A stretch of DNA of 64,000 nucleotides from Sulfidibacterium sp036244975. Its GTDB lineage: Bacteria; Bacteroidota; Bacteroidia; Bacteroidales; F082. This document shows, piece after piece, positions 1 to 8,900 of the stretch. The notes below the pieces were generated by a model that did not search any database, was not told the origin of the DNA, and saw nothing but the letters and a program-made list of their open reading frames with translations. The DNA lies in the NCBI GenBank assembly GCA_036244975.1, contig BTTE01000001.1, positions 68,833 to 132,832 of the forward strand. The letters run 5' to 3'. Numbering within the stretch: the stretch's first letter is position 1; each line of letters begins with the position of its first letter. Made by a program: the position numbers and the translations under genes.

Positions 1-2
1 AA

Positions 3-395
3 ACCTTCGGTTACCAGGTTACTGCCGTGCATGTTACCGGTGCAGGACGTGAGCGGAAGACGGACAAGGTGAGAAGAGTCAGTAGGATTAAGGTCTGTTT
101 TACCGTGGCACAAAATGACGTTGCCAAACCAGGGTTGCGAACTATTTATGTACGTATTGCCAAACCAAACAAGAAAATTCTTGTGGTTAGTAACAGCGAA
201 AAATACTCGTTTGTGTATAACAGTAAAAGGTTGCAATACACTGCGAAAAAAGAGATTAACTATCAAAATCAGGCCATTAATATCTGTCTGGAATGGTCGC
301 GCCGCTCAACACAGAAATTGAAACCCGGTCTCTACAAAGTAGATGTTTTTGAAGGTAATAATTCTATTGGTCATGCTTCACTTTCTTTGCGCTAA
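3..395 (+). CDS. C-terminal part of an uncharacterised Bacteroidota protein (5' end outside the window)
   Basis: The frame is open from the first bases of the window, so this is the 3' part of a longer gene; the internal ATG at 27 is not a credible start. The visible 130 residues look like an all-beta domain ending in GLYKVDVFEGNNSIG and SLSLR. I recall similar C-terminal domains, ending in patterns like YNVDIF..G..IG...F.LR, in long uncharacterised coiled-coil or secreted proteins of Bacteroidota, but no function is established. The gene is followed by a bidirectional hairpin terminator shared with the convergent ornithine carbamoyltransferase gene. Function unknown. Confidence 0.7.
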   Translation, partial: TFGYQVTAVHVTGAGRERKTDKVRRVSRIKVCFTVAQNDVAKPGLRTIYVRIAKPNKKILVVSNSEKYSFVYNSKRLQYTAKKEINYQNQAINICLEWSRRSTQKLKPGLYKVDVFEGNNSIGHASLSLR

Positions 396-429
396 TAAAG
401 AAGTTGTTTAAAAAGTAAATTATCAAAAC

Positions 430-460
430 AAAAAAGCCTGCTGAAAGAGCAGGCTTTTTT
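430..460. terminator. Bidirectional rho-independent terminator
   Basis: An 8-bp perfect stem (AGCCTGCT at 435-442 with AGCAGGCT at 448-455) has an A-run on its left and a T-run on its right. It therefore works as a terminator in both directions, between the convergent gene ends at 395 and 506. Confidence 0.85.
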
Positions 461-505
461 GTTTTCCTTTGTTTTTCCTCTGAAAGCATCCACACTTTCA
501 GAGTA

Positions 506-1507
506 TTATTCTCCCAGCGTAGCCACCATAATGGCTTTAATGGTGTACAAACGGTTTTCGGCTTCATCAAAAACAACCGAATGTTCCGACTCGAAGACCT
601 CATCGGTAACTTCCATGGCTTCAAGACCATATTTTTGTTTAATTTCTTTTCCAATAACAGTATCAGCGTTGTGGAATGCCGGAAGACAGTGCAGGAATTT
701 CACTTTGGGATTACCTGTCTTCTTCACCATGTCCATATTCACCTGATAAGGCAGCAGCATCCTGATACGTTCTTCCCACACTTCATCGGGCTCACCCATG
801 GAAACCCAGACATCCGTATAGAGATAATCGACACCCTTGACGCCGTCTTCCACCTTTTCGGTGAGCGTAATGGTTGCGCCGGTCTCTTTGGCAATTGCCC
901 GGCAGGTCTCCACCAATTTCTCATCCGGCCAGTAAACTTTGGGAGCCACAGCACGGAAATCCATGCCCATCGTAGCGGCGCCTGCCATTAGTGAGTTACC
1001 CATGTTATTGCGCGCATCGCCGCAATAGGCAAAAGCTACTTTGTGGAGGGGTTTGTCCACGTATTCCATCATGGTGAGGAAGTCGGCCATCACCTGTGTG
1101 GGATGAAATTCGTTGGTCAGTCCGTTCCACACCGGCACGCCGGCATATTTTCCCAGTTCTTCCACGATCTCCTGCCCAAATCCGCGGTATTCTATGCCAT
1201 CGTACATACGTCCCAGCACACGGGCAGTATCTTTCATGGTCTCCTTTTTCCCCATTTGCGAGCCGGTGGGGCCGAGATAAGTTATGTGGGCGCCCTGGTC
1301 GTAAGCAGCGGTTTGGAAAGCACAACGGGTGCGTGTGGAGGCCTTTTCAAAAATCAAAGCAATATTTTTGCCCCTCAGTTTTTGCTGCTCGGTTCCGGCA
1401 TATTTTGCCTTTTTCAAATCAACAGCCAAATCCAGCATAAATTTCATCTCTTTCGGAGTAAAATCCAGAAGCTTCAAAAAGTTTCTGTTTCTCATGTTAA
1501 ATGCCAT
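506..1507 (-). CDS. argF: Ornithine carbamoyltransferase
   Basis: Transfers the carbamoyl group of carbamoyl phosphate to ornithine, giving citrulline; cytoplasmic. The 333 residues carry the carbamoyl-phosphate loop STRTR (57-61), HPTQ (135-138), the ornithine-binding SMG segment within TDVWVSMGE (about 231-239) and HCLPAFH (273-279). Length and the HCLPAFH form fit classical ornithine transcarbamylases of the E. coli ArgF/ArgI and ArcB type. This is worth noting because several Bacteroides use a succinylornithine transcarbamylase instead; here the standard SMG motif argues for ornithine. The carbamoyl-phosphate synthase genes carA-carB lie about 20 kb away, and no other arginine or arginine-deiminase gene is adjacent. 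An anabolic or a catabolic (arcB) role cannot be separated from sequence alone. Confidence 0.93.
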   Translation of the reverse strand: MAFNMRNRNFLKLLDFTPKEMKFMLDLAVDLKKAKYAGTEQQKLRGKNIALIFEKASTRTRCAFQTAAYDQGAHITYLGPTGSQMGKKETMKDTARVLGRMYDGIEYRGFGQEIVEELGKYAGVPVWNGLTNEFHPTQVMADFLTMMEYVDKPLHKVAFAYCGDARNNMGNSLMAGAATMGMDFRAVAPKVYWPDEKLVETCRAIAKETGATITLTEKVEDGVKGVDYLYTDVWVSMGEPDEVWEERIRMLLPYQVNMDMVKKTGNPKVKFLHCLPAFHNADTVIGKEIKQKYGLEAMEVTDEVFESEHSVVFDEAENRLYTIKAIMVATLGE

Positions 1508-1561
1508 AATATTTTGTTTTTAAACGGTTTGTAAATTTATCCCCGGCTTTAAAAGCCGCAA

Positions 1562-1569
1562 CAAAAGTA
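1562..1569 (-). promoter_or_regulatory. Candidate -7 box for argF
   Basis: Read on the minus strand this is TACTTTTG, an exact match to the Bacteroidota -7 consensus TAnnTTTG, 55 bases before the argF start. A small hairpin (CGGCTTTTAAAGCCG, 1544-1558) lies in the expected leader. I see no clear TTTG -33 element, so this is tentative. Confidence 0.35.
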
Positions 1570-1851
1570 AAGAAAATTCTTGCAGTATCTGGCGCCTTTC
1601 GCACATTCGGATTTGCCTGCGCTACCCCTGCACCCCTAAAGGGGAAGCTTCCCGCTATGACAAAAGCGTCGTCATTGCGATGAGCATCAGGCAGCTAATG
1701 CGCTGGGGCGAAAAAGCAATCTGTTTACCTTAACGGAAAGTCTTGCAGTATGGAGATTTCCATCGCGGTTCTATATTAAAAACAAGAACGATGTGAAAAT
1801 ATTTTCAAAATTCAATAATATTCCTTCACTTTGCAAAAAAAATTGAAAGCT
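1570..1851. other. Intergenic region without a gene
   Basis: No credible coding frame. It contains GTCATTGCGATGAGC near 1672 and GAAAAAGCAATCTG near 1709. These resemble a decayed copy of the GTCATTGCGA...GCAATCTG type of intergenic repeat seen in many bacterial genomes. A small GC hairpin (CCCCTAAAGGGG) lies near 1633. The phosphatase promoter must be near the right edge, but I cannot fix it. Confidence 0.4.
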
Positions 1852-2658
1852 ATGAAAATAAAAATGTATCTTTTGGTATTGCTGTCGGTGGCCTTGTTCT
1901 CCTGCTCCAATGTCCAACAGCAAAAACCGGTTTCCACTAATCTCGCCCCTGGCAAGAAACCAGCTGACAATGCGCTGCTTATGGCAACCTTATACAATTA
2001 TTATGCTGCCGAATACCAGGCTTTGAGTTATCAGGCATACAATGTGGCCAAAGAACGTGTAACACAGCTGTATAAGGAATTTCCGAAAAAGAAAAATATG
2101 GCGGTCGTACTTGACATTGATGAGACCGTTCTAAACAATAGCCCTTATCAGGCGCTCACCATTGAGAAAAGCAGCCATTTTCCTTCCTACTGGGACACCT
2201 GGGTCAGCCAGGCTGCGGCCAGGCCTGTGCCGGGAGCGATTTCCTTTTTGAGATATGCCGATTCGCTTGGATTTCATATTTTTTATGTTACCAACCGAAG
2301 CGAGAAGTTAAAAGCCGCTACCCTGAAAAATTTACAGAAATTTGGCTTTCCACAAGCCGACAGCCTGCATCTTTATCTGAAAACAACCACCGGAAACAAA
2401 GAGCCGCGCAGGCAAATGATTTCTAAAAAATATGATATCGTTCTGCTGGCCGGCGATAATATCGGTGACTTTTACAAAGATTCCGGAAAATATCCCCAAC
2501 GTAACCAAAAAGTGGCTGCTTTACGGAGCCGGTTTGGAAAGAAATACATTGTGCTGCCCAACGCCATGTACGGAAGCTGGCCGGCCGGACTTGGCCTTTA
2601 TAGTAAGCACCCTCCCATCGACTCGTTGCTGAAAGTTATGACTAAAGGGGACTTCTAA
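1852..2658 (+). CDS. Class B-like acid phosphatase / 5'-nucleotidase lipoprotein, e(P4) family
   Basis: Predicted outer-surface or periplasm-facing phosphomonoesterase of the HAD superfamily that removes phosphate from nucleotides such as NMN or other small esters. The ATG at 1852 is preferred over the TTG at 1831 because it opens directly onto a lipoprotein signal with lipobox ending at Cys18 (ALFSC). The catalytic HAD motif DIDETVLNN gives nucleophile Asp88 and Asp90. Later motifs VTNRSE and LLAGDNIGDF fit HAD motifs 2 and 3/4 of the e(P4) family. The extreme C-terminus (KGDF and the TAA stop) is encoded by a copy of a dispersed IS-like repeat end at 2644-2679, so the present 3' end may have been remodelled. 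Confidence 0.88.
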   Translation: MKIKMYLLVLLSVALFSCSNVQQQKPVSTNLAPGKKPADNALLMATLYNYYAAEYQALSYQAYNVAKERVTQLYKEFPKKKNMAVVLDIDETVLNNSPYQALTIEKSSHFPSYWDTWVSQAAARPVPGAISFLRYADSLGFHIFYVTNRSEKLKAATLKNLQKFGFPQADSLHLYLKTTTGNKEPRRQMISKKYDIVLLAGDNIGDFYKDSGKYPQRNQKVAALRSRFGKKYIVLPNAMYGSWPAGLGLYSKHPPIDSLLKVMTKGDF

Positions 2659-2679
2659 TAATTCCTTTCTTTCAAGAAA
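2644..2679 (+). repeat. Solo copy of a dispersed IS-like end (36 bp identical to 63509-63544)
   Basis: These 36 bases, beginning AAAGGGGACTTCTAATAATT, occur identically at 63509-63544, where they form the left terminal repeat of a 264-bp element. Here no right-hand partner is visible within the next few hundred bases. The copy overlaps the last codons of the acid phosphatase gene and supplies its TAA TAA stop. Confidence 0.8.
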
Positions 2680-2691
2680 AAAATATGTAGC

Positions 2692-2727
2692 CTTTGGAAA
2701 CTTTTTTTGTAAAAATAGTTTCCAAAG
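2692..2727. promoter_or_regulatory. Perfect 11-bp inverted repeat, candidate TetR operator of the efflux operon
   Basis: Arms CTTTGGAAACT (2692-2702) and AGTTTCCAAAG (2717-2727) are exact reverse complements separated by a 14-base AT-rich spacer. The right arm lies about 12 bases before a TATTTTTG -7 box (2739-2746), so it covers the expected -33 region. Since the second gene of the operon encodes a TetR regulator, an operator is the simplest reading. A terminator for the preceding gene is the alternative, because a T-run follows the left arm. Confidence 0.55.
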
Positions 2728-2738
2728 TTTATTTTTTA

Positions 2739-2746
2739 TATTTTTG
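2739..2746 (+). promoter_or_regulatory. Candidate -7 box of the efflux operon promoter
   Basis: TATTTTTG matches the Bacteroidota consensus TAnnTTTG and lies 27 bases before the ATG at 2774. No good TTTG -33 element is visible at the usual distance; that position is occupied by the palindrome. Confidence 0.45.
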
Positions 2747-2773
2747 CAGCCTCAACCAAGAAGAAAAGAGGTT

Positions 2774-4144
2774 ATGAAAATAAAAAAGTTAAGTTTTTTA
2801 CTTTCCCTGCTTATAGCCGGAGGCGGTATTTTAAATGCGCAGGAAACGGACACCTTGTCGCAGACATCGTACAAAGTGATGCATTTCTCACTAAAGCAGG
2901 CCGTGGATTATTCCATGGTACATAATTACGGCGTGATTAATTCGGGGAAAGACCTGGAAATTGCCAAGCAGAAAATCAAAGAATCGTTGGCACAGGGACT
3001 TCCGCAGGTAAACGCTGCTGTTCATTACAACGATAATATTGCCCGTCCGGTCTTTATTTTGCCGGGAGCAGTGGCCGGAAGACCCGGACAGGATATTGCC
3101 GTACAATTTGGAACAAGATACAACGCCGACCTGAGCGGAAGCCTTCGGCAGTTAATATTTGATGGCCGTTATTTCATTGGTTTGAAAGCCGCACGGATAT
3201 CTCTGGAACGCACCGACAAAGAATTTTTTAAAAACAAACTGGAAGTTAAAGAACAGGTTTCCGATGCTTACTTTAATGTGTTGTCGGTAGCTGAAAGTTT
3301 GCGGATTATTGACTCTACACTTCGCAACACCCAAAAACTTGCCAAAGAAACACAACAGGTTTATAAAGCCGGTATGGCCGAAGATGTGGATGTGGATCAG
3401 ATGAACCTGCTGGTAGCCAACCTGCAGGCTTCGCGGACTTTTTTAAAAAATCAGTATAGTACTGCACAGGCTTTTCTAAAATTTTATCTCGGCTTGGGAG
3501 AAAACGACAGCGTGGTGCTTACCCAAACGTTGCCGCAACTTATTCGTATGAAAACACATGACCCGCTTCTGTTACAATCTTTTAACCTGACTGAAAACAT
3601 CGATTTCCAGTCTGTGATGAAGAATAAAGAGCTGCTGGATTTACAGGTGAAACTCGCAAAAGTGGCTTTTGTTCCCTCTGTCAATGCCATCGTAAATTAT
3701 CAAACACAGGCACAACGTAATACGTGGAATTTTTTTTCCGGAGGGGAATGGTATCAGAGCGCTTCCTACGGAATTACCATGAGTATTCCCATTTTGTCGA
3801 GTGGCGAACGGACAGCTAAACTAAAACAGGCCAGAATTGCTTATGAGCAGGCACAGGTTTTGGCGCGCCAAACAGCCTCACAACTTGGCATCCAATACCA
3901 GACAACCAAAAACGATTATTATAATTCTTTGAACGTTTACGAAAACAAACTGAAAAATCGCAAGGTGGCGGAAAAAATTTACCGGAAAACAACCGAAAAA
4001 TATACCCGTGGGATGGCTACAAGTCTCGATTTGTTAAACACACACAACCAGTTCCTCAATGCAGAAAGTGATTTTATCACCGCAGGACTCAATCTTCTGA
4101 AATCGGCCGAAAAACTTGAAATTCTCTTAACCAAAGCACAATAA
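2774..4144 (+). CDS. TolC-family outer membrane efflux protein
   Basis: Outer-membrane channel of a tripartite RND pump. The ATG at 2774 is preferred to the upstream TTG because it begins a signal peptide (MKIKKLSFLLSLLIAG, cleavage near LNAQ). The mature part, about 435 residues, is rich in long amphipathic helices with the duplicated TolC plan. An example of the family signature is the C-terminal YTRGMATSLDLLNTHNQ segment, matching the usual Y..G..s..dvL.a...l pattern. It is first in an operon: the TetR gene follows after 2 bases, then adaptor and pump. It is about the usual length for the family. Confidence 0.9.
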   Translation: MKIKKLSFLLSLLIAGGGILNAQETDTLSQTSYKVMHFSLKQAVDYSMVHNYGVINSGKDLEIAKQKIKESLAQGLPQVNAAVHYNDNIARPVFILPGAVAGRPGQDIAVQFGTRYNADLSGSLRQLIFDGRYFIGLKAARISLERTDKEFFKNKLEVKEQVSDAYFNVLSVAESLRIIDSTLRNTQKLAKETQQVYKAGMAEDVDVDQMNLLVANLQASRTFLKNQYSTAQAFLKFYLGLGENDSVVLTQTLPQLIRMKTHDPLLLQSFNLTENIDFQSVMKNKELLDLQVKLAKVAFVPSVNAIVNYQTQAQRNTWNFFSGGEWYQSASYGITMSIPILSSGERTAKLKQARIAYEQAQVLARQTASQLGIQYQTTKNDYYNSLNVYENKLKNRKVAEKIYRKTTEKYTRGMATSLDLLNTHNQFLNAESDFITAGLNLLKSAEKLEILLTKAQ

Positions 4145-4146
4145 CC

Positions 4147-4767
4147 ATGAATGCAAAAGACAAAGACATCATCCGCAAGGTGGCACAACTCTACAGCAAG
4201 TACGGTATCAAAAGCATCACGATGGATGATGTTGCTCACGAGCTTGGTATCTCCAAAAAAACGCTTTATGAATACTTCTCGGACAAGCTCCATCTCGTGA
4301 ATGCAGTTATTGAGCAGGAAATATTGTTTAACGATCTTCGCTTGAAAGAGCAAAAAAGCAATTCGGAAAATGCCCTGCAGGAGATGTTCAAAATTTTTCG
4401 CTTTCATCTTCAAATGCTGAAGGAATACAACCCGGCGCTTGAATTCGACTTAAAAAAATATTATCCTGAAATTTATTCCAGACTCAAACGGATAAAACGC
4501 ACAAAAATATGGGAAACTACCCTGAACAATCTGATAAAAGGAAAGCGTGAAGGTTTTTACCGTAAAGAGCTTAACGAAGAAATCATCACTAAACTCACTG
4601 TTTTGCGCATCGAGAGCCTTTCTGAAAACGACCTGTTTAGCCAGGAAGAAATTTATTCTCATGAGTTTTCAAAAGAAATGTTTTTATACCATTTGCATGG
4701 CATTCTTACCCCGATGGGAATTGAATACTTAAATAAAAATCTTGAACAATTAAACTTGACAAAATAA
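4147..4767 (+). CDS. TetR/AcrR-family transcriptional regulator
   Basis: A 206-residue regulator with an N-terminal helix-turn-helix (residues about 24-47: ITMDDVAHELGISKKTLYEYF) and a divergent helical ligand-binding domain. It lies inside the efflux operon, 2 bases after tolC and 1 base before the adaptor gene, so it is co-transcribed with its probable targets. The likely role is autoregulated repression of the pump through the palindrome at 2692-2727; that link is inferred. The inducing ligand cannot be read from the sequence. Confidence 0.9.
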   Translation: MNAKDKDIIRKVAQLYSKYGIKSITMDDVAHELGISKKTLYEYFSDKLHLVNAVIEQEILFNDLRLKEQKSNSENALQEMFKIFRFHLQMLKEYNPALEFDLKKYYPEIYSRLKRIKRTKIWETTLNNLIKGKREGFYRKELNEEIITKLTVLRIESLSENDLFSQEEIYSHEFSKEMFLYHLHGILTPMGIEYLNKNLEQLNLTK

Positions 4768-4768
4768 T

Positions 4769-5908
4769 ATGAAAAATATCAGCCTTTTTCTCGTAGCCCT
4801 GCTTTTCCTTATGGCTTCATGCGGAAACGAGAACAAACCAAAAACGGAACAGCAAATTATTAATTATCAAAAACAGGTAACTGCCATCAATAAAAAAATT
4901 GACAGACTACAGCAAAAAATAAATAAAAAAAACAAGAATAAGGTGATAACCACCGGACGTAAAGTTACGGTGAATGTCCGCAAGCTGCAACCATCTGTTT
5001 TTAACCATTATTTCGATGCTTCCGCCGAAGTAGAAAGTGTTCACGAAGCTTACGTAAGTCCGGAGGTAAACGGGCAGATTGAAAAAATCTTTGTTACAGC
5101 AGGAGACCTTGTTAAAAAAGGCCAACTGCTGGCACAGCTCAACTCCGATATTATGCAGGACAACATCCGGGAGCTGAGAACCTCGCTGGAACTGGCATCC
5201 TACACCTATACAAAGCAGAAATCGCTTTGGGGAAAAAAAATCGGTTCCGAACTGCAGTACCTGCAAGCCAAGACTAATTATGAAAGTCTCCAAAATAAAC
5301 TCGGTACCCTGCAAACGCAATACCAACGTTCGTTTATTAAATCGCCTATCGATGGATATGTCGATGCCATTGATTTGAAGATTGGCGAGATGGCTATTCC
5401 GGGTCAACGGTTCTTTCATGTGGTAAATCTGAACCGGCTTTATGTGAATGCGCAGATTTCGGAAGCTTATTTGCCGATTATTCACGAAGGGGATGCCGTT
5501 GAGGTTCGTTTTCACGCTTTTCCTTCCATTGTTCTGAATAAAAAGGTCTATCGCATAGGGAAGGTCATCAACAAACAGAGCCGGACTTTTAAACTTCAGT
5601 TGAAAGTAAATAACCCGAAACAGCTGCTGAAACCTAATCTGCTGGCAATTATCCGGATTAAAGATTACACCAATCCCAAGGCTATTGTGGTACCATCCTT
5701 TATCATTCGTGAAGATATCCAGGGTTATTATCTGTATGTGGTTACCACGGAAGATGGCCAAAAAGTTGCCCGAAAACGTTATGTGAAAACAGGAAAATCG
5801 TTTAAAAAGAAAACGGAAGTGATAAGCGGCCTGAAAACAGGAGAAACAATTGTAACACAAGGGTATAACAATGTAACGAACGGTTCTGTTTTAAATATTC
5901 GGAAATAG
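4769..5908 (+). CDS. RND efflux periplasmic adaptor lipoprotein (HlyD/AcrA family)
   Basis: Membrane fusion protein that bridges the inner-membrane pump and the TolC channel. It has a lipoprotein signal with lipobox MASC (Cys18). A coiled-coil segment follows (about 30-52, KKIDRLQQKINKKNK), then a first lipoyl half (SPEVNGQIEKIFVTAGDLVKKGQLLAQLNSD region). Next come an alpha hairpin and the second lipoyl half (FIKSPIDGYVDAIDLKIGEM), followed by beta-barrel and membrane-proximal domains. At 379 residues it is typical in size. It starts 1 base after the tetR stop and is followed by the pump gene after 51 bases. Confidence 0.92.
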   Translation: MKNISLFLVALLFLMASCGNENKPKTEQQIINYQKQVTAINKKIDRLQQKINKKNKNKVITTGRKVTVNVRKLQPSVFNHYFDASAEVESVHEAYVSPEVNGQIEKIFVTAGDLVKKGQLLAQLNSDIMQDNIRELRTSLELASYTYTKQKSLWGKKIGSELQYLQAKTNYESLQNKLGTLQTQYQRSFIKSPIDGYVDAIDLKIGEMAIPGQRFFHVVNLNRLYVNAQISEAYLPIIHEGDAVEVRFHAFPSIVLNKKVYRIGKVINKQSRTFKLQLKVNNPKQLLKPNLLAIIRIKDYTNPKAIVVPSFIIREDIQGYYLYVVTTEDGQKVARKRYVKTGKSFKKKTEVISGLKTGETIVTQGYNNVTNGSVLNIRK

Positions 5909-5959
5909 TTTTTTGTTGAAGTAAAATCAAAAACTTAAAGCTTTTTTAAACAGTGAAGC

Positions 5960-8900
5960 ATGAATACAAAGAAAGAAAAAACAGATAAGGTTATCCGGGA
6001 TTTTAAAATCTCCACCTGGGCGCTCAACAACAAAAATACGGTCTATCTTTTTACTATAGCTACCATAATTTTCGGGTTTATTGCGTATGTGGCGCTGCCC
6101 AAGGAGTTGTACCCCGACATTAAAATCCCTACGGTGATGGTACAGACCATTTACCCCGGCAACCCACCCGTTGACATGGAAAACCTCGTTACCCGTCCGT
6201 TGGAAAAACAAATCGAATCGGTAAAAGGCATCAAAAAAATGACTTCTATATCTTCACAGGATGCATCCGGCATTTTTGTGGAATTTCATACCAATGTTGA
6301 CATACGCAAAGCACTTGACGACATAAAAGATGCGGTGGACAAAGCTAAAAAAGACCTGCCCGATGACCTGCCGGACGATCCGCAGGTTACCGATATTGAT
6401 GTTTCTGAATTTCCGGTTATCAATGTAAACCTTTCGGGAAATTTCAGCCCGGGCGAACTGAAAGGGTTTGCCAACGATTTGAAAGATGAGTTTGAGTCTA
6501 TTTACGAAGTTTCCAAAGTAAACATCACCGGCATTACCGACCGGGAGGTGAAAATTTTTCTGAATCCTTTCAAAATGGCAGCCATGCAGGTGAGCTTTAC
6601 CGATGTGGAAAATGCCGTGAAATTTGAAAACATGTCCATCTCCGGGGGAGAAGCCAAAATTGGAAAAATAGACCGCTCTGTCCGGATTATCGGCGAATTC
6701 AAAGACCCCGCGCAAATTGCAAATATTATTGTAAAACGTGATAAGGGTAATATAATCTATATGCGCGATATTGCCACGGTAAAATACGGTTTTAAAGAAC
6801 GCGATAGTTATTCGCATCTCGACAAACAGCCGGTAGTTACCTTGCAGATTGTGAAAAAAAGCGGAGAAAATCTTCTTTCCACTACTTCTCAGGTTTTTCA
6901 GATTCTGAAAGATGCCCGGAAATCGAAACTTATCCCCGACAACCTGAAAATCACCATTACCAACGACCAATCGAATCAGGTGAAAAAGCAGATTAACAAC
7001 TTAGAGAATAGTATTATCATGGGGATAATTTTTGTCGTGGCTATTCTTTTCCTGTTTTTGGGCACACGCAACTCGCTTATTGTGGGTTTTTCCATTCCCA
7101 TGTCGATGCTTATGGCTTTTATGGTGATGGGTATTGCCCATTACAAAATCAACATGATGGTTCTTTTTGCGCTGATTCTTGCCCTCGGCATGTTGGTGGA
7201 TAATGCCATTGTGGTTACCGAAAATATCTACCGGTTCGTGCAGCGGGGCTATCCCGTAAAAGAAGCGGCACGACAAGGTGTAGGCGAAATAGCTATGCCC
7301 ATTATTTCTTCCACAGCCACAACGCTGGCGGCTTTCCTGCCGCTGGTTTTTTGGCACAGCATCATAGGCGAGTTTATGAAATTTCTTCCCCTTACGCTGA
7401 TTGTAGTGCTCACGGCTTCACTGTTCAATGCCCTGGTGATTGTTCCGGTAGTTTTTGTGGATTTCTACAAGCCGGGTGATGCCAACTCTTTACCCAACAC
7501 GAAAAGAAGTCTGCGCCTTGCCGGGATTTTTATTATCTTGGCCATCGTTGCTTTTGTAGCCAAATGGAATATTGTGGGCTCTTTGCTCGTGGCAGCAGTT
7601 ATTTTGGGTTTGCTGAACCTGGCTTTCCTCACGCGGCTCGCTATTTGGTTCCAGAAAGTTTTCCTTGTATGGTTAGAAGAAACGTATTTAAAATTTATCC
7701 GGTTTGCTATTCGAAAAAACAACTCTTATTGGCTGATAGCCGGTACTTTTGCGCTTATGTTTTTAACTATTGCTTTTTATTTTGGAAGCAAACCCAAGGT
7801 GGATTTTTTCCCTAGTACCGAGCCTAAACTCATCAATGTGATTGCCGAGATGCCCATCAGCACCGATATCAGGGTTTCCGACTCCATGATGCAGGTAATT
7901 CAGGCAAAAGTTTACCAGCTCATTCAGCCTGATATGAATATTGTAAAGTCGGTTTTGACCGTTACCGGAAAGGGAGCTGTGGGACAGAACGAAGGCTTTA
8001 CCAGCCGTGGCGGGGCGCCCAACAAGGGTATCATCACCATAAACTTTGTGGAATTCCAAAACAGGCACGGCATTAACACTTTTACCATTTTGCGCCGGCT
8101 GGCCGATACGCTGGTGGGGAAATATCCGGGGGTTAACATTTCACTTGAAAAACAGCGCGAAGGGCCAGCGGTAGGTTATCCTGTCAATATTGAAATTAGC
8201 GGAAAAGAATTTTCCACGTTGATTAGCCTGTCCGATAGTATTAAATCGTTGATTAACAAGCAAAATATCCCGGGTATCGAAGGCCTTGACATGGATTTGA
8301 ATGTGGGAAAACCGGAACTGCTGGTGAAGATTAATCGCGACAAAGCCCGCCGCTTTGGCTTGTCCACAGGACAAATAGGCGATGCTATACGAACCGCCCT
8401 GTTCGGAAAAGATATTTCCGATTTTAAACAGGGAGAAGATGAATACAAAATTCGGATGATGCTGGCGGATAAATACCGTTATAATATCTCCGATTTGATG
8501 AACCAGCGCATCACCTTCCGTTCGCAATCTTCCGGTAAGATTATTCAGGTGCCTGTTTCGGCTGTTGCCGATTATGAATATGGTTCTACCTACGGCGCTA
8601 TCACCCGGATTGACCGGAAAAGAGTGATTACCCTGCATTCCAATGTGATGAAGGGATACAATGCCAACGAAATTAATGCAAAGCTGAAAAAGATGCTGAC
8701 CGGTTATTCCATGCCTGCCGGTTACAAAATTAGTTTCACCGGAGAACAACAATCACAGGCCGATGCAGCTAATTTTCTCATGCGCGCTATGCTGATTGCG
8801 CTGGCCCTCATTATGATTATTCTTGTCAGTCAGTTTAACTCTTTTGTGAAGCCCTCCATTATCATGTTCAGCGTTATTTTGAGCACCATTGGTGTATTTG

